Assembly: GCF_008905045.1 (NCBI RefSeq)
Contig: NZ_VWMY01000006.1
Span: 62,001 to 126,000, forward strand
Origin: Streptomyces albicerus
GTDB lineage: Bacteria > Actinomycetota > Actinomycetes > Streptomycetales > Streptomycetaceae
DNA length: 64,000 bases
Direction: 5' to 3'
The position numbers and the translations under genes are program-made. This document shows, piece by piece, positions 44,647-53,172 of the stretch. Each line of letters starts with the position of its first letter. Position 1 is the stretch's first letter. Under the pieces are notes generated by a model. It was not told where the DNA came from. It ran no database searches and saw only the letters and a list, made by a program, of their open reading frames with translations.

Positions 44647-47055
44647 ATGAACGACCAGCCGCAGCCGCAGCAGCCGAGCGAGGGCTGGGCACCGAGGGAA
44701 CCCCTGGCCGCCTCCGTGGCGGCACCGGACACCCCCGGCAAGAAGCCCAAGCGCCCCCGGCGCACCGGCTGGCGGCGGCTGATCCCGACCTGGCGGATGG
44801 TGCTCGGCACGTTCATCACCGTGGTCCTGCTGCTCATCGGCCTGTTCGCGCTCGGCTACTACCTGGTGGCGATCCCGTCGGCGAACGAGGCCGCGACCAA
44901 GCAGAGCAACGTCTATCTGTACGCGGACGGCAGCCAGCTCGCCCGCGACGGTGAGGTCAACCGGGAGAACGTGACGCTGGCGCTGATCGCCAAGGACGCC
45001 CAGCACGCGGTACTGGCCGCCGAGGACCGGGACTTCTACACCGAGTCCGCGGTCGACCCCAAGGCGATGGTCCGCGCCGCGTGGAACACCGCGACGGGCA
45101 AGGGCAAGCAGTCCGGCTCGACGATCACCCAGCAGTACGTGAAGAACTACTACCTGGCCCAGGAGCAGACGGTCACGCGGAAGGCGAAGGAGTTCTTCAT
45201 CGCCATCAAGCTGGACCGCGAGAAGAGCAAGGACGAGATCCTCGAGGGCTACCTCAACACCAGCTACTTCGGCCGCAACGCGTACGGCATCCAGGCCGCC
45301 GCCCAGGCCTACTACGGCGTCGACGCCAAGGACCTGACGGTCGGCCAGGGCGCGTACCTGGCGGCGCTCCTCAACGCGCCGAGCGAGTACGACGTGGTCG
45401 CGCACCCCGAGAACAAGCCGGCGGCGCTGGCCCGTTGGAACTACGTGCTCAACGGCATGGTCGAGAAGAAGTGGATCAGCGAGGCGGACCGCGCCGGCGT
45501 CAAGTTCCCCGAGCCGAAGCAGACGGTGATCGCGACGGGGATGTCCGGCCAGCGCGGCTACATCGTGAAGGCCGTGAACGACTACCTGACCGACAACAAG
45601 ATCCTCGACGAGGACGAGCTGAACGCCGGCGGCTACCGCATCACGACCACCCTGCAGAAGCCCAAGCAGGACGCCTTCGTGAAGGCCGTGAACGACCAGG
45701 TGATGGACGAGCTCGACAAGAAGGACCGCAAGGTCGACAACTACGTCCGCGCGGGCGGCGCCTCCATCGACCCGAAGACCGGCAAGGTCCTCGCGATGTA
45801 CGGCGGCATCGACTACACGAAGCAGTACTACAACAACGCCACGCGCCGGGACTACCAGGTCGGCTCCACCTTCAAGCCGTTCGTGTTCACCGCGGCCGTG
45901 CAGAACGACTCGACCACACAGGACGGCCGCCCGATCACCCCGAACACCATCTACGACGGCACGAACGAACGCCCCGTGGAGGGCTGGGAGGGCGGCTCGT
46001 ACGCCCCGGAGAACGAGGACCAGGTCTCGTACGGCCCGATCTCGGTCCGCACCGCCACCGACAAGTCCGTGAACTCCGTGTACGCGCAGATGGCGGTGGA
46101 CGTCGACCCGACGAAGGTCAAGGAGACGGCCGTCGACCTCGGCGTCCCGTCCGACACCCCCGACCTGACCGCGTCCCCGTCGATCGCCCTCGGCCCCTCC
46201 ACGGCCAGCGTCCTCGACATGACGGAGGCGTACGCGACCCTCGCCAACCACGGCAAACGCGGCACGTACACGATGATCGAGAAGATCACCAAGGACGGCG
46301 CGGACGTGGTGGATCTGCCCGAGCGGAAGACCTGGCAGGCCGTGAGCCGCGAGGCCGCCGACACCACGACCTCCGTCCTGCAGAGCGTCGTCGAGGGAGG
46401 CACCGGCACGGCCGCACAGGCCGCCGGGCGCCCCGCCGCGGGCAAGACCGGCACCGCGGAGGAGGACCAGGCGGCCTGGTTCGCGGGCTACACCCCGAAC
46501 CTCGCCACGGTCGTCGCCATCATGGGCCAGGACCCGGACACCGGCGTCCACAAGCCCCTCTACGGGGCGCTCGGGCAGGAACGCATCAACGGCGGCGGCT
46601 ATCCCGCGCAGATCTGGGCCCAGTACACGAAGGCCGCGCTGAAGGGCACGTCGGCCCAGGACTTCGACCTGGAGCTCCAGGAGGGCTCGGAACAGCAGGA
46701 ACTGCCACCGTCCGACCCCACCCAGAACCAGCCGGGCACGGCGGCCGGCCAGGACAACGGCGGCACGACCACCGGCGGCCAGGAAACCCCGGGAACGCAG
46801 GGCCAGACCAACGGCGGCACGACGAACGGCGGCGGAACCACGCCCCCCGGGAACACGACGACCGACGGAGGCACAACCACGGACGGCGGCACGACGGACG
46901 GAGGCGGCGGAACCACCGGCGACGGCGGGACGACAACCGGCGGAGGCACCACCACGGACGGCGGCACGACGGACGGAGGCGGCGGAACCACCGGCGACGG
47001 CGGGACGACGACCGACGGGGGCACGACCACGGACGACGCCCCTCTCTCGCTCTAG
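44647..47055 (+). CDS. Class A penicillin-binding protein (transglycosylase/transpeptidase)
   Basis: An 802-aa bifunctional peptidoglycan synthase. One membrane helix is at about 50-75. The GT51 domain has catalytic Glu126 in AAEDRDFY and the GSTITQQYVKNYYL motif (157-170). The transpeptidase domain has SxxK at 407-410 (GSTFKP), SxN at 474-476 (SVN), and KTG at 600-602. After about residue 690 comes a 110-residue extracellular tail of Gly/Thr repeats (NGGTTTGGQ.., TTDGGTTDGGGGTTGDGG twice), probably a wall-spanning or linker region. All catalytic residues are present. Confidence 0.95.
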   Translation: MNDQPQPQQPSEGWAPREPLAASVAAPDTPGKKPKRPRRTGWRRLIPTWRMVLGTFITVVLLLIGLFALGYYLVAIPSANEAATKQSNVYLYADGSQLARDGEVNRENVTLALIAKDAQHAVLAAEDRDFYTESAVDPKAMVRAAWNTATGKGKQSGSTITQQYVKNYYLAQEQTVTRKAKEFFIAIKLDREKSKDEILEGYLNTSYFGRNAYGIQAAAQAYYGVDAKDLTVGQGAYLAALLNAPSEYDVVAHPENKPAALARWNYVLNGMVEKKWISEADRAGVKFPEPKQTVIATGMSGQRGYIVKAVNDYLTDNKILDEDELNAGGYRITTTLQKPKQDAFVKAVNDQVMDELDKKDRKVDNYVRAGGASIDPKTGKVLAMYGGIDYTKQYYNNATRRDYQVGSTFKPFVFTAAVQNDSTTQDGRPITPNTIYDGTNERPVEGWEGGSYAPENEDQVSYGPISVRTATDKSVNSVYAQMAVDVDPTKVKETAVDLGVPSDTPDLTASPSIALGPSTASVLDMTEAYATLANHGKRGTYTMIEKITKDGADVVDLPERKTWQAVSREAADTTTSVLQSVVEGGTGTAAQAAGRPAAGKTGTAEEDQAAWFAGYTPNLATVVAIMGQDPDTGVHKPLYGALGQERINGGGYPAQIWAQYTKAALKGTSAQDFDLELQEGSEQQELPPSDPTQNQPGTAAGQDNGGTTTGGQETPGTQGQTNGGTTNGGGTTPPGNTTTDGGTTTDGGTTDGGGGTTGDGGTTTGGGTTTDGGTTDGGGGTTGDGGTTTDGGTTTDDAPLSL
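46856..47037 (+). repeat. Gly/Thr-coding tandem repeat at the 3' end of the PBP gene
   Basis: Imperfect repetition of units such as ggcggcacgacggacggagg and ggaaccaccggcgacggcgg. The block TTDGGTTDGGGGTTGDGGTT is present twice in succession. The copy number is likely to vary between strains by slippage without breaking the frame, as units are multiples of three. Confidence 0.85.
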
Positions 47056-47071
47056 GCTCTCTCGGCTCGCT

Positions 47072-47138
47072 CTAGTGACCGGCAGGTCGCCTTCAGGCCC
47101 ACCGCCTAGTGACCGGAGGTCGCCTTGAGGCCCACCAC
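47072..47138. repeat. Tandem duplication of the SMR gene 3' end
   Basis: Copy A (47072-47104) and copy B (47106-47138) share ctagtgaccgg(c)aggtcgc and cttcaggcccacc / cttgaggcccacc. Copy B is the true 3' end of the SMR reading frame; copy A lies just downstream and could encode VGLKAT in the same sense. It is either a slippage duplication or the last trace of a second, tandem SMR gene. Confidence 0.8.
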
Positions 47139-47457
47139 GGCCACGAGCAGCAGACAGACGAAGAAGATCCGGGCGGCGGTCGCCGGTTCACCGAGCACCA
47201 CCATGCCGAGCACCGGCGCCCCGGCCGCGCCGATACCGACCCAGACGCCGTAGGCGGTACCGATGGGCAGCGACTTCGCCGCGTACGACAGCAGGAACAT
47301 GCTGGCGACGATGCCGGCGCCGGTGAGGACGCTGGGCACAAGGCGGGTGAATCCGTCGGTGTACGGGGGTCTGGGGGTGTCCCCCAGATAAGCACAGCAT
47401 GCCGATCGACCAGCCGACTTCGAGCAGACCGGCGACGATGAGCAGGACCCAGGCCAT
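47106..47457 (-). pseudogene. SMR-family efflux gene, frameshifted by a hairpin insertion
   Basis: The start at ATG 47457 gives MAWVLLIVAGLLEVGWSIGM, helix 1 of a small multidrug resistance protein with the essential Glu. Downstream from 47363 the expected continuation YTDGFTRLVPSVLTGAGIVA, then SYAAKSLPIGTAYGVWVGIG, lies in another frame and runs to the TAG at 47106-47108. Between them, 34 bases (47364-47397) replace the single codon expected there, a net +31, which shifts the frame. A truncated product from GTG 47339 would lack helix 1 and its Glu. SMR proteins act as drug or guanidinium exporters; this one should be inactive. Confidence 0.85.
47364..47397. repeat. Small palindromic element inside the SMR gene
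   Basis: The inserted bases contain TCTGGGGG-tgt-CCCCCAGA, a perfect 8-bp hairpin, flanked by cgggggtc. Similar 'ggggtctggggg' strings appear in the repeat at 57998-58105. It looks like a miniature mobile or replicating palindrome that landed in the coding sequence. Confidence 0.75.
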
Positions 47458-47569
47458 GAGACGCAACCTCCAGAAGATGACGGCCTTCAAGAAGTGCGTC
47501 GTCTTTGCGAGGTCCCGGTACGGCGCGTCTCGTCGAGTTCCCTTCGAAGGTAGCAAAAGGCAGGCAAAA

Positions 47570-47597
47570 GGGGCTGGTGACGATGGTCACCAGCCCC
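47570..47597. terminator. Strong hairpin, likely bidirectional terminator or attenuator
   Basis: GGGGCTGGTGAC-GATG-GTCACCAGCCCC is a perfect 12-bp stem with a 4-base loop. It can be extended by an outer AAAGGCAG...CTGCCTTT stem. It lies between the GroES-like gene stop and the SMR pseudogene start, both minus strand. Confidence 0.8.
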
Positions 47598-47652
47598 TGC
47601 TGCCTTTGTTCCTGAGGCCTGACCTCTGGGGCTCCAGGCCTTGTTCGAGGCC

Positions 47653-48009
47653 TTAGAGGTACAGGCCCGTCGAGTCCTCGGAACCCTCGAACCGGTCCGC
47701 CGCCACGGCATGCAGGTCCCGCTCACGCATCAGCACATACGCGGTGCCGCGCACCTCGACCTCGGCGCGGTCCTCCGGGTCGTACAGGACACGGTCGCCC
47801 GGCTCCACGGTCCGTACGTTCTGCCCGACCGCGACGACCTCGGCCCAGGCGAGCCGCCGGCCCACGGCCGCGGTCGCGGGGATCAGAATGCCGCCGCCGG
47901 AACGGCGCTCGCCCTCCGAGGTGTCCTGCCGCACGAGCACACGGTCGTGCAGCATCCGGATGGGCAGCTTGTCGTGATGGGTGCTGTGCACATTCCTGTT
48001 GGCGCTCAC
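47653..48009 (-). CDS. GroES-like co-chaperonin domain protein
   Basis: A 118-aa protein starting at GTG 48009. It has the GroES fold pattern: LPIRMLHDRVLVRQDTSEGE, then GGGILIPATAAV, AEVVAVGQNVRTVEPGDRVL and YDPEDRAEVEVRGTAYVLMR. An N-terminal extension of about 17 residues (SANRNVHSTHHDK) and a C-terminal tail distinguish it from the canonical 102-aa GroES. No GroEL gene is adjacent, so it is probably an accessory homologue. A perfect hairpin terminator follows. Confidence 0.8.
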   Translation of the reverse strand: MSANRNVHSTHHDKLPIRMLHDRVLVRQDTSEGERRSGGGILIPATAAVGRRLAWAEVVAVGQNVRTVEPGDRVLYDPEDRAEVEVRGTAYVLMRERDLHAVAADRFEGSEDSTGLYL

Positions 48010-48085
48010 AGTCCGAACCTACCTGCCTTCGCGCGGCTCGTACGCAGCTGGGGTGCGGGTGGGTGTGGGTGGAATGCCGGCGGGG

Positions 48086-48424
48086 TCAGGCCCGGCGACG
48101 CCTGGTGCCCAGGGTGAGCAGCCCGACGACTCCGACCACGACGAGCGCCACGGGCACGATGCGCTCCAGCCGCGGCGCGCCCTCCTCCGTGACGAACTGC
48201 CCTTTCACATCGCCGACGATGCGGTTGACACCGACGTAGGCACGTCCGAGCGAGTGGTCGACGCTGGACACCATCTTGGCCTTGGCGTCCCCGACGATCG
48301 TCTTCGGGTGCACCCGCACACCGATCTCGTCGAGCGTCTCGGCGAGGGTTTCGCGACGGCGTTTGATGTCCGCCTCGATCTGCGCCGGAGTCCTGGTGTC
48401 CGGCGTGCTCGACGTGTCCGTCAC
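48086..48424 (-). CDS. DUF3618 protein
   Basis: A 112-aa protein starting at GTG 48424. The N-terminal AQIEADIKRRRETLAETLDE is the DUF3618 helix, and there is one C-terminal membrane helix (VPVALVVVGVVGLLTLG) before an RRRR end. It is probably a tail-anchored membrane protein. It is divergent from bcp with about 160 bp between. Confidence 0.88.
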   Translation of the reverse strand: MTDTSSTPDTRTPAQIEADIKRRRETLAETLDEIGVRVHPKTIVGDAKAKMVSSVDHSLGRAYVGVNRIVGDVKGQFVTEEGAPRLERIVPVALVVVGVVGLLTLGTRRRRA

Positions 48425-48582
48425 GCGCTGCCTCCGTGGTCGTGTTCGTTCGCTTCCCGCGGCCTGTTCTCATCGGCCTTTTTCTCTGGTCGACAGTCTG
48501 TCAGCTCCGCCCGCCGCGCACCGCCCGGCACCCCCATTACGCTCGGGTCCGTATCCACCACCTCGCAAGGAGACCGAACGAG

Positions 48583-49050
48583 ATGAGCGAGCGACTCCAG
48601 CCCGGCGACACCGCCCCCGCCTTCACCCTGCCCGACGCCGACGGCAACGAGGTCTCCCTGGCCGACCACAAGGGCCGCAAGGTCATCGTCTACTTCTACC
48701 CGGCCGCCCTGACCCCCGGCTGCACCAAGCAGGCCTGCGACTTCACCGACAACCTGGACGTCCTCGCCGGCGCGGGCTACGACGTCATCGGCGTCTCCCC
48801 CGACAAGCCCGAGAAGCTCGCCAAGTTCCGCGAGAAGGAGAACCTGAAGGTCACGCTGGTCGGCGACCCCGACAAGACGGTCATCGAGTCCTACGGCGCC
48901 TTCGGCGAGAAGAAGAACTACGGCAAGACCTACCTCGGCGTCATCCGCTCCACGGTGATCGTGGACGAGGAGGGCAAGGTCGAACAGGCCCTGTACAACG
49001 TCCGGGCAACCGGCCACGTCGCGAAGATCATCAAGGACCTGGGGATCTGA
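48583..49050 (+). CDS. bcp: Thioredoxin-dependent thiol peroxidase (BCP-type peroxiredoxin)
   Basis: A 155-aa cytosolic peroxidase that reduces hydroperoxides. The peroxidatic Cys47 is in LTPGCTKQ and the resolving Cys52 is five residues later (QACDF), as in E. coli Bcp. GDTAPAFTLPDADG at the start and the GVSPDKPEKLAKF segment are typical. ATG 48583 is preceded by AAGGAG. A perfect palindromic terminator lies 18 bp after the stop. Confidence 0.95.
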   Translation: MSERLQPGDTAPAFTLPDADGNEVSLADHKGRKVIVYFYPAALTPGCTKQACDFTDNLDVLAGAGYDVIGVSPDKPEKLAKFREKENLKVTLVGDPDKTVIESYGAFGEKKNYGKTYLGVIRSTVIVDEEGKVEQALYNVRATGHVAKIIKDLGI

Positions 49051-49067
49051 GGTCCGGCTCCCCTTCT

Positions 49068-49093
49068 CGGGCGTCCGGACGTCCGGACGCCCG
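49068..49093 (+). terminator. Terminator after bcp
   Basis: CGGGCGTCCGGAC-GTCCGGACGCCCG is a 26-bp perfect palindrome 18 bp after the bcp stop, followed by GGGCTTTC. It has no T-run, which is normal for streptomycete terminators. Confidence 0.75.
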
Positions 49094-49227
49094 GGCTTTC
49101 GCAACCGTCGGAACGGCCCGCCCCGCGAGAAGCGGCGCGGGCCGTTCCAGCCGAAGCCGGGGAGAACGGCATGACGTAAACCTCCGCTCAGCAGCGCCCA
49201 TGTGACCGGTACGATGGCATGCGGCTG

Positions 49228-49312
49228 GCGGCGGTGGCGCAATGGCTGACGCAGCAGACTTAGGATCTGTGGCCCGTGAAACGGCTTGAGGGTTCGAATC
49301 CCTTCCGCCGCA
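49228..49312 (+). tRNA. tRNA-Leu(TAG)
   Basis: The acceptor stem GCGGCGG (49228-49234) pairs with CCGCCGC (49305-49311), and the discriminator base is A. The anticodon loop is CTTAGGA with anticodon TAG (49261-49263). A long variable arm (ggcccgtgaaacggctt) marks the Leu class. The T arm is GAGGG-TTCGAAT-CCCTT. CCA is not encoded. It reads CUA codons, and possibly other CUN codons. Confidence 0.95.
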
Positions 49313-49382
49313 CAGTTGACGGCCTGCGAATCGAATGATCGATGCGCAGGCCGTTTCCTTCTGCCCAGCAGGAGTGGGACTG

Positions 49383-50003
49383 CTACTCGACCGGGAGAGC
49401 GAACCATCGCAGCAGTACAGGCCTGGCGTCGGGCGGGGCATCCTCCGGGCCGCGGGTGAAGCGGGTCAGTAGGTCGAGGTAGGCGTCGTGGAAGGCGGTC
49501 ACCTCGTCCTTGGTGAGGTGGCTGAGGCTGCGGGAGCCGCGCATCCACCCCTCCGACTCGGCCTGCTCCTCGGTGAACCGCCGGGCCAGCTCGATGTCCT
49601 CGTCCAGCCGCATGCGGTCGAGGGCGCCCGCGACCGCCCGCTCGCTTTCGGTCATCTCCTCCTGCGCCGGCCTGCGTACGTCCAACCCTCGCACTGCCCG
49701 CCACCAGCGCTCGCGGCTGTTGGGCCGTTCCGGAACGTCCTCGATGAAGCCGCCGCGTTCCAGGCGGCGCAGGTGGTAGCTGAGGGTGCCGGTGTTCTCC
49801 CCGAGGGCGGCGGCGAGCGTCGTGGAGGTCGCGGGGCCAGAGACGCCGAGGTGGCGCAGGATCTTCAGCCGCAGCGGGTGCGCGAGCGCCTTTAGAGCTG
49901 CCGGGTCACTGACCGTGCGTCGCTCGCCGCCCGACTCGGCACCCCCGGCGTCCCCGACGCCCCCACCGCCCACGCCATCCCCTTCGCGCGTCGTATCGCT
50001 CAT
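49383..50003 (-). CDS. ArsR-type winged-helix regulator
   Basis: A 206-aa protein. Residues 30-105 form the winged helix: ALKALAHPLRLKILRHLGVS, TSTTLAAALGENTGTLSYHL, RRLERGGFIEDV. An N-terminal Gly-rich leader and a C-terminal helical domain (TESERAVAGALDRMRLDEDI) surround it. No metal-binding CxC is seen, so the signal is not a metal of the classic type. It is divergent from a secreted-protein gene, with a strong inverted repeat between them. Confidence 0.88.
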   Translation of the reverse strand: MSDTTREGDGVGGGGVGDAGGAESGGERRTVSDPAALKALAHPLRLKILRHLGVSGPATSTTLAAALGENTGTLSYHLRRLERGGFIEDVPERPNSRERWWRAVRGLDVRRPAQEEMTESERAVAGALDRMRLDEDIELARRFTEEQAESEGWMRGSRSLSHLTKDEVTAFHDAYLDLLTRFTRGPEDAPPDARPVLLRWFALPVE

Positions 50004-50050
50004 GCGGGCAGCCTACAGCGACTCGCAGCCGATCCTCTGCATAGTAAATT

Positions 50051-50089
50051 CTGCAGATTTTTCTCTGCAGATCTTCCATTGCAGAGAAA
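50051..50089. promoter_or_regulatory. CTGCAGA-type repeats between arsR-type and secreted-protein genes
   Basis: TTTCTCTGCA (50060-50069) and TGCAGAGAAA (50080-50089) form a perfect 10-bp inverted repeat with a 10-bp spacer. A further CTGCAGA (50051-50057) repeats one half-site. The stretch is strikingly A+T-rich for this genome and lies in the divergent promoter, so it is the likely operator of the ArsR-type protein. Confidence 0.55.
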
Positions 50090-50156
50090 CGGCTGCAATC
50101 CTTGTCGTATGCGGGCGCCTCCTGGTCGCCCGCCGACTACTGACCTGGAGGCCTTC

Positions 50157-50855
50157 ATGCGTCGCGCCCGACGTCTCGTCATGGCACTGTCCGCTCTGAC
50201 CCTTGCCGCGAGCGTGGGTGCTACGGCTGGGCCGGCGCACGCCGACACGGTCGTGCGGGAGCGTGGCTTCGATGACTGCCCGGCCCTCTCCGAGCTCCCC
50301 GAAGGCGCCGATCCGGCGAAGTGGCGCTGCGAGGCCATGACCGCCGTCGGGCATCTGACGCTCGGCCGCGTCGATGTACCGATCGAGCGCCCTCTGGGGA
50401 TCACCTTCGCGGAGGGCACGGTCGACGGCGAGTTCCGTCAGGTGTTCGGCGCGATGGCCGCCACTCCCCTACGGGTCCGGGGCACACCTCTGTCGATCAC
50501 GCCCCGGTACGGCGGCTATTCGGACTTCGAGTCGAACGACGAGCGGCGCGGCGAGCTGGCTCTGACGTTCCGGATAGCCGGTCCCGGGGTGCCGCCCGGT
50601 TGCTCGATAGGCACCGAGGCGGCCCCGGTCCACCTGGTGCTCAAAGAGACGGACCCGCCGAGGGTCGTCACGCCGGAGCCGCTGGTCGTCGCCTTCGGTA
50701 TCGAGGACAACCGGTTTGCGGCACCGGGGACTTCGGGCTGCGGCTGGCTGGGCCCCGTGCTCGACAGGGCCCTGCGGCTCCCGTCACCGTCCGGCGCGAA
50801 CGGCATCGACCAGGATGCCCGGGTGGCGCTGCGCTCGTACGGCGAGGCGGGGTAG
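50157..50855 (+). CDS. Secreted hypothetical protein
   Basis: A 232-aa protein with a Sec signal peptide (MRRARRLVMALSALTLAASV, cleavage about AHA-DT at residues 28-30). The mature part contains four Cys that could form two disulphides (DDCPALS, KWRCEAM, PGCSIGT, SGCGWLG) and beta-strand patterns. I recognise no family. ATG 50157 follows GGAG. The stop codon lies at the start of a 26-bp tandem repeat. Its expression is probably controlled by the divergent ArsR-type protein. Confidence 0.78.
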   Translation: MRRARRLVMALSALTLAASVGATAGPAHADTVVRERGFDDCPALSELPEGADPAKWRCEAMTAVGHLTLGRVDVPIERPLGITFAEGTVDGEFRQVFGAMAATPLRVRGTPLSITPRYGGYSDFESNDERRGELALTFRIAGPGVPPGCSIGTEAAPVHLVLKETDPPRVVTPEPLVVAFGIEDNRFAAPGTSGCGWLGPVLDRALRLPSPSGANGIDQDARVALRSYGEAG

Positions 50856-50965
50856 CCGAGCGCGGTGACCAAACATGGCAGCCGAATGCGGTGGTCGAAC
50901 GCGGCAGCCGAATTCGGTAGTCGAACACGGCAGCCGAACGCGGTCTCGAACGCGGCAGCCGGTTC
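50851..50965. repeat. 26-bp tandem repeat, about 4.4 copies
   Basis: The unit ggcagccgaa(t/c)(g/t)cggt, then (g/a)gtcgaac(g/a)c, occurs at 50877-50902, 50903-50928 and 50929-50953 (25 bp). A divergent first copy is at 50851-50876 and a partial last copy at 50954-50965. It fills the junction between two convergent genes and touches the stop codons of both. Confidence 0.85.
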
Positions 50966-50966
50966 T

Positions 50967-51569
50967 TCAGCCCAGCAGCTCCCGCAGGACCAGTACCAAC
51001 CCCCGGAACGCCTTCCCCCGATGGCTGATCGCGTTCTTCTCCTCCGGGGTCAGTTCCGCGCAGGTTCGGGTGTCGCCGTCCGGCTGGAGGATCGGGTCGT
51101 AGCCGAAGCCGTGGGAGCCGGCGGGCTCTCGGCGTAGCGTCCCCCGCAGCCGTCCCTCCACCACTCGCTCCGTACCGTCCGGCAGGGCCAGTGCGGCGGC
51201 GCAGGCGAAGTGGGCGGCGCGGTGTTCGTCGGGGATGTCGCTGAGCTGGTCGAGGAGGAGGGTGAGGTTGGCTCGGTCGTCGCCGTGGGAGCCGGACCAG
51301 CGGGCGGAGAAGATGCCGGGGGCGCCGCCGAGGACGTCGACGCACAGGCCCGAGTCGTCGGCGACCGCCGGGAGGCCGGTGGCCTGGGCGAGGGTGTGGG
51401 CCTTGAGGAGGGCGTTCTCGGCGAAGGTGACGCCGGTTTCCTTGACGTCGGGGATGTCCGGGTAGGAGTCCGCGCCGACGAGGTCGTGGTGCAGGCCTGC
51501 GGCGGCGAGGATCGTCCTCAGCTCGGTGATCTTTCCGGGGTTGCGGGTGGCGAGGATCAGGCGGGTCAT
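50967..51569 (-). CDS. rdgB: RdgB/HAM1 non-canonical purine NTP pyrophosphatase
   Basis: A 200-aa cytosolic enzyme that hydrolyses dITP/XTP to monophosphates, keeping deaminated purines out of nucleic acids. The family motifs are LILATRNPGKITELRTIL at the start, then TFAENALLKA, ADDSGLCVDVLGGAPGIFSA and GFGYDPI. ATG 51569 matches the family length. It is downstream of rph, as in many bacteria, but a small lipoprotein-type gene has come between them. Confidence 0.95.
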   Translation of the reverse strand: MTRLILATRNPGKITELRTILAAAGLHHDLVGADSYPDIPDVKETGVTFAENALLKAHTLAQATGLPAVADDSGLCVDVLGGAPGIFSARWSGSHGDDRANLTLLLDQLSDIPDEHRAAHFACAAALALPDGTERVVEGRLRGTLRREPAGSHGFGYDPILQPDGDTRTCAELTPEEKNAISHRGKAFRGLVLVLRELLG

Positions 51570-51656
51570 GGTTCTCACCCTAGCCAGCCGGGCCGCGCCG
51601 CCCGGCCTGGTGGGCCGCGCCACTCGCGCGGCCCCCGCCCGTGTCGCGGTGTGCCG

Positions 51657-52061
51657 CTACGGCGTGCAGACCTTCGTGAGCTCGCCCGCCGCGTCGGTCA
51701 CGGGGCTGATGTCGGGCGTCTCGTCACCGTTCTTGATGGCGTCGCGGACGTTGGTGACCGCCGTCTGGAGGTCGTCCACGGCCTTGTTGATGTCGGTGTC
51801 GTCGGTCTTGTCGCCGATGGTGTCGAGGTTCTTGTCGATGGAGTCGAGCGCCTCGTCGGCCTGCGTCGGGTCGTTCGCCGCGTTCTCCACGGCCTGCTGG
51901 AGGTCGGTGACGCTGTCAGCGATCGTGTCGGCGGTCTGGACGCAGTCCAGTGCCTTGTTGACGGCGTCGCAGCCGGTGGTCAGCCCGGCCGTCAGCGCGA
52001 CGGCTGCCACGGCTGCGGCGATGGCAGTGGTACGGCGGGCTCGGCGGCGGCTCGCGGCCAT
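51657..52061 (-). CDS. Small secreted/lipoprotein-like protein
   Basis: A 134-aa protein with a twin-Arg-rich start (MAASRRRARRTTAIAAAVAA), a hydrophobic stretch and LTTGC near residue 32, which can act as a lipobox. The remainder is helical and acidic, with a heptad-like pattern (ALDSIDKNLDTIGDKTDDTD). Function unknown. It lies between rph and rdgB on the same strand. Confidence 0.75.
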   Translation of the reverse strand: MAASRRRARRTTAIAAAVAAVALTAGLTTGCDAVNKALDCVQTADTIADSVTDLQQAVENAANDPTQADEALDSIDKNLDTIGDKTDDTDINKAVDDLQTAVTNVRDAIKNGDETPDISPVTDAAGELTKVCTP

Positions 52062-52236
52062 GGAACGGTCCTCCCGTTGGTCAGGCCCCACGGGCCCCGT
52101 TGGTCCGGCCGGGGCCGGTGGGGCCCCGTCTGGTACTGGCCGGGCGTACAGCGGTGTGCCGTACGCCCGTACTCGTAGGGACGCGACGGCCGGTGCCGTG
52201 GTTGCCCGCGGCGGGGCGGCTGTCTTGGTGCGTCCT

Positions 52237-52974
<738 letters not shown>

Positions 52975-53112
52975 GGCGTCGAGCCTAGTCGTATACGGGT
53001 GAGGGGCCGCCCCCGGTAACGGAAGCGGCCCCTCAGGTGTGAGGCTTCATGAGTGTTCGTGAGGCCTCGGGAGTCTTCGGGGTGAGCGTTCAGACCCGCG
53101 GTCCGCGCCCCC

Positions 53113-53172
53113 GAGCCGGCGTCGGAGCCCGGTGGTTCAGCCCCGGAGCCGGCGCTGGAGCCCGGTGGTTCA
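53113..53172. repeat. 33-bp tandem duplication after nagF
   Basis: gagccggcgtcggagcccgg, then tggttcagccccg (53113-53145), is followed by a second copy starting at 53146 (gagccggcgctggagcccgg, tggttca). The second copy contains the nagF stop codon (53170-53172), so the 3' end of the gene has been duplicated outward. Confidence 0.75.

Noticed and set aside
44575..46551. Minus-strand open frame of 658 codons opposite the penicillin-binding protein gene
   Set aside because: The plus-strand PBP has every catalytic motif; the antisense product is a Val/Arg/Gly-rich shadow.
47106..47339. Intact short SMR protein from the internal GTG
   Set aside because: It would lack the first helix and its essential Glu; the matching first helix is present upstream in another frame, which points to a frameshifted gene.
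49228..49312. tRNA-Leu as attachment site of an integrated element
   Set aside because: No integrase, excisionase or duplicated tRNA 3' end is found nearby, and the flanking genes are core.
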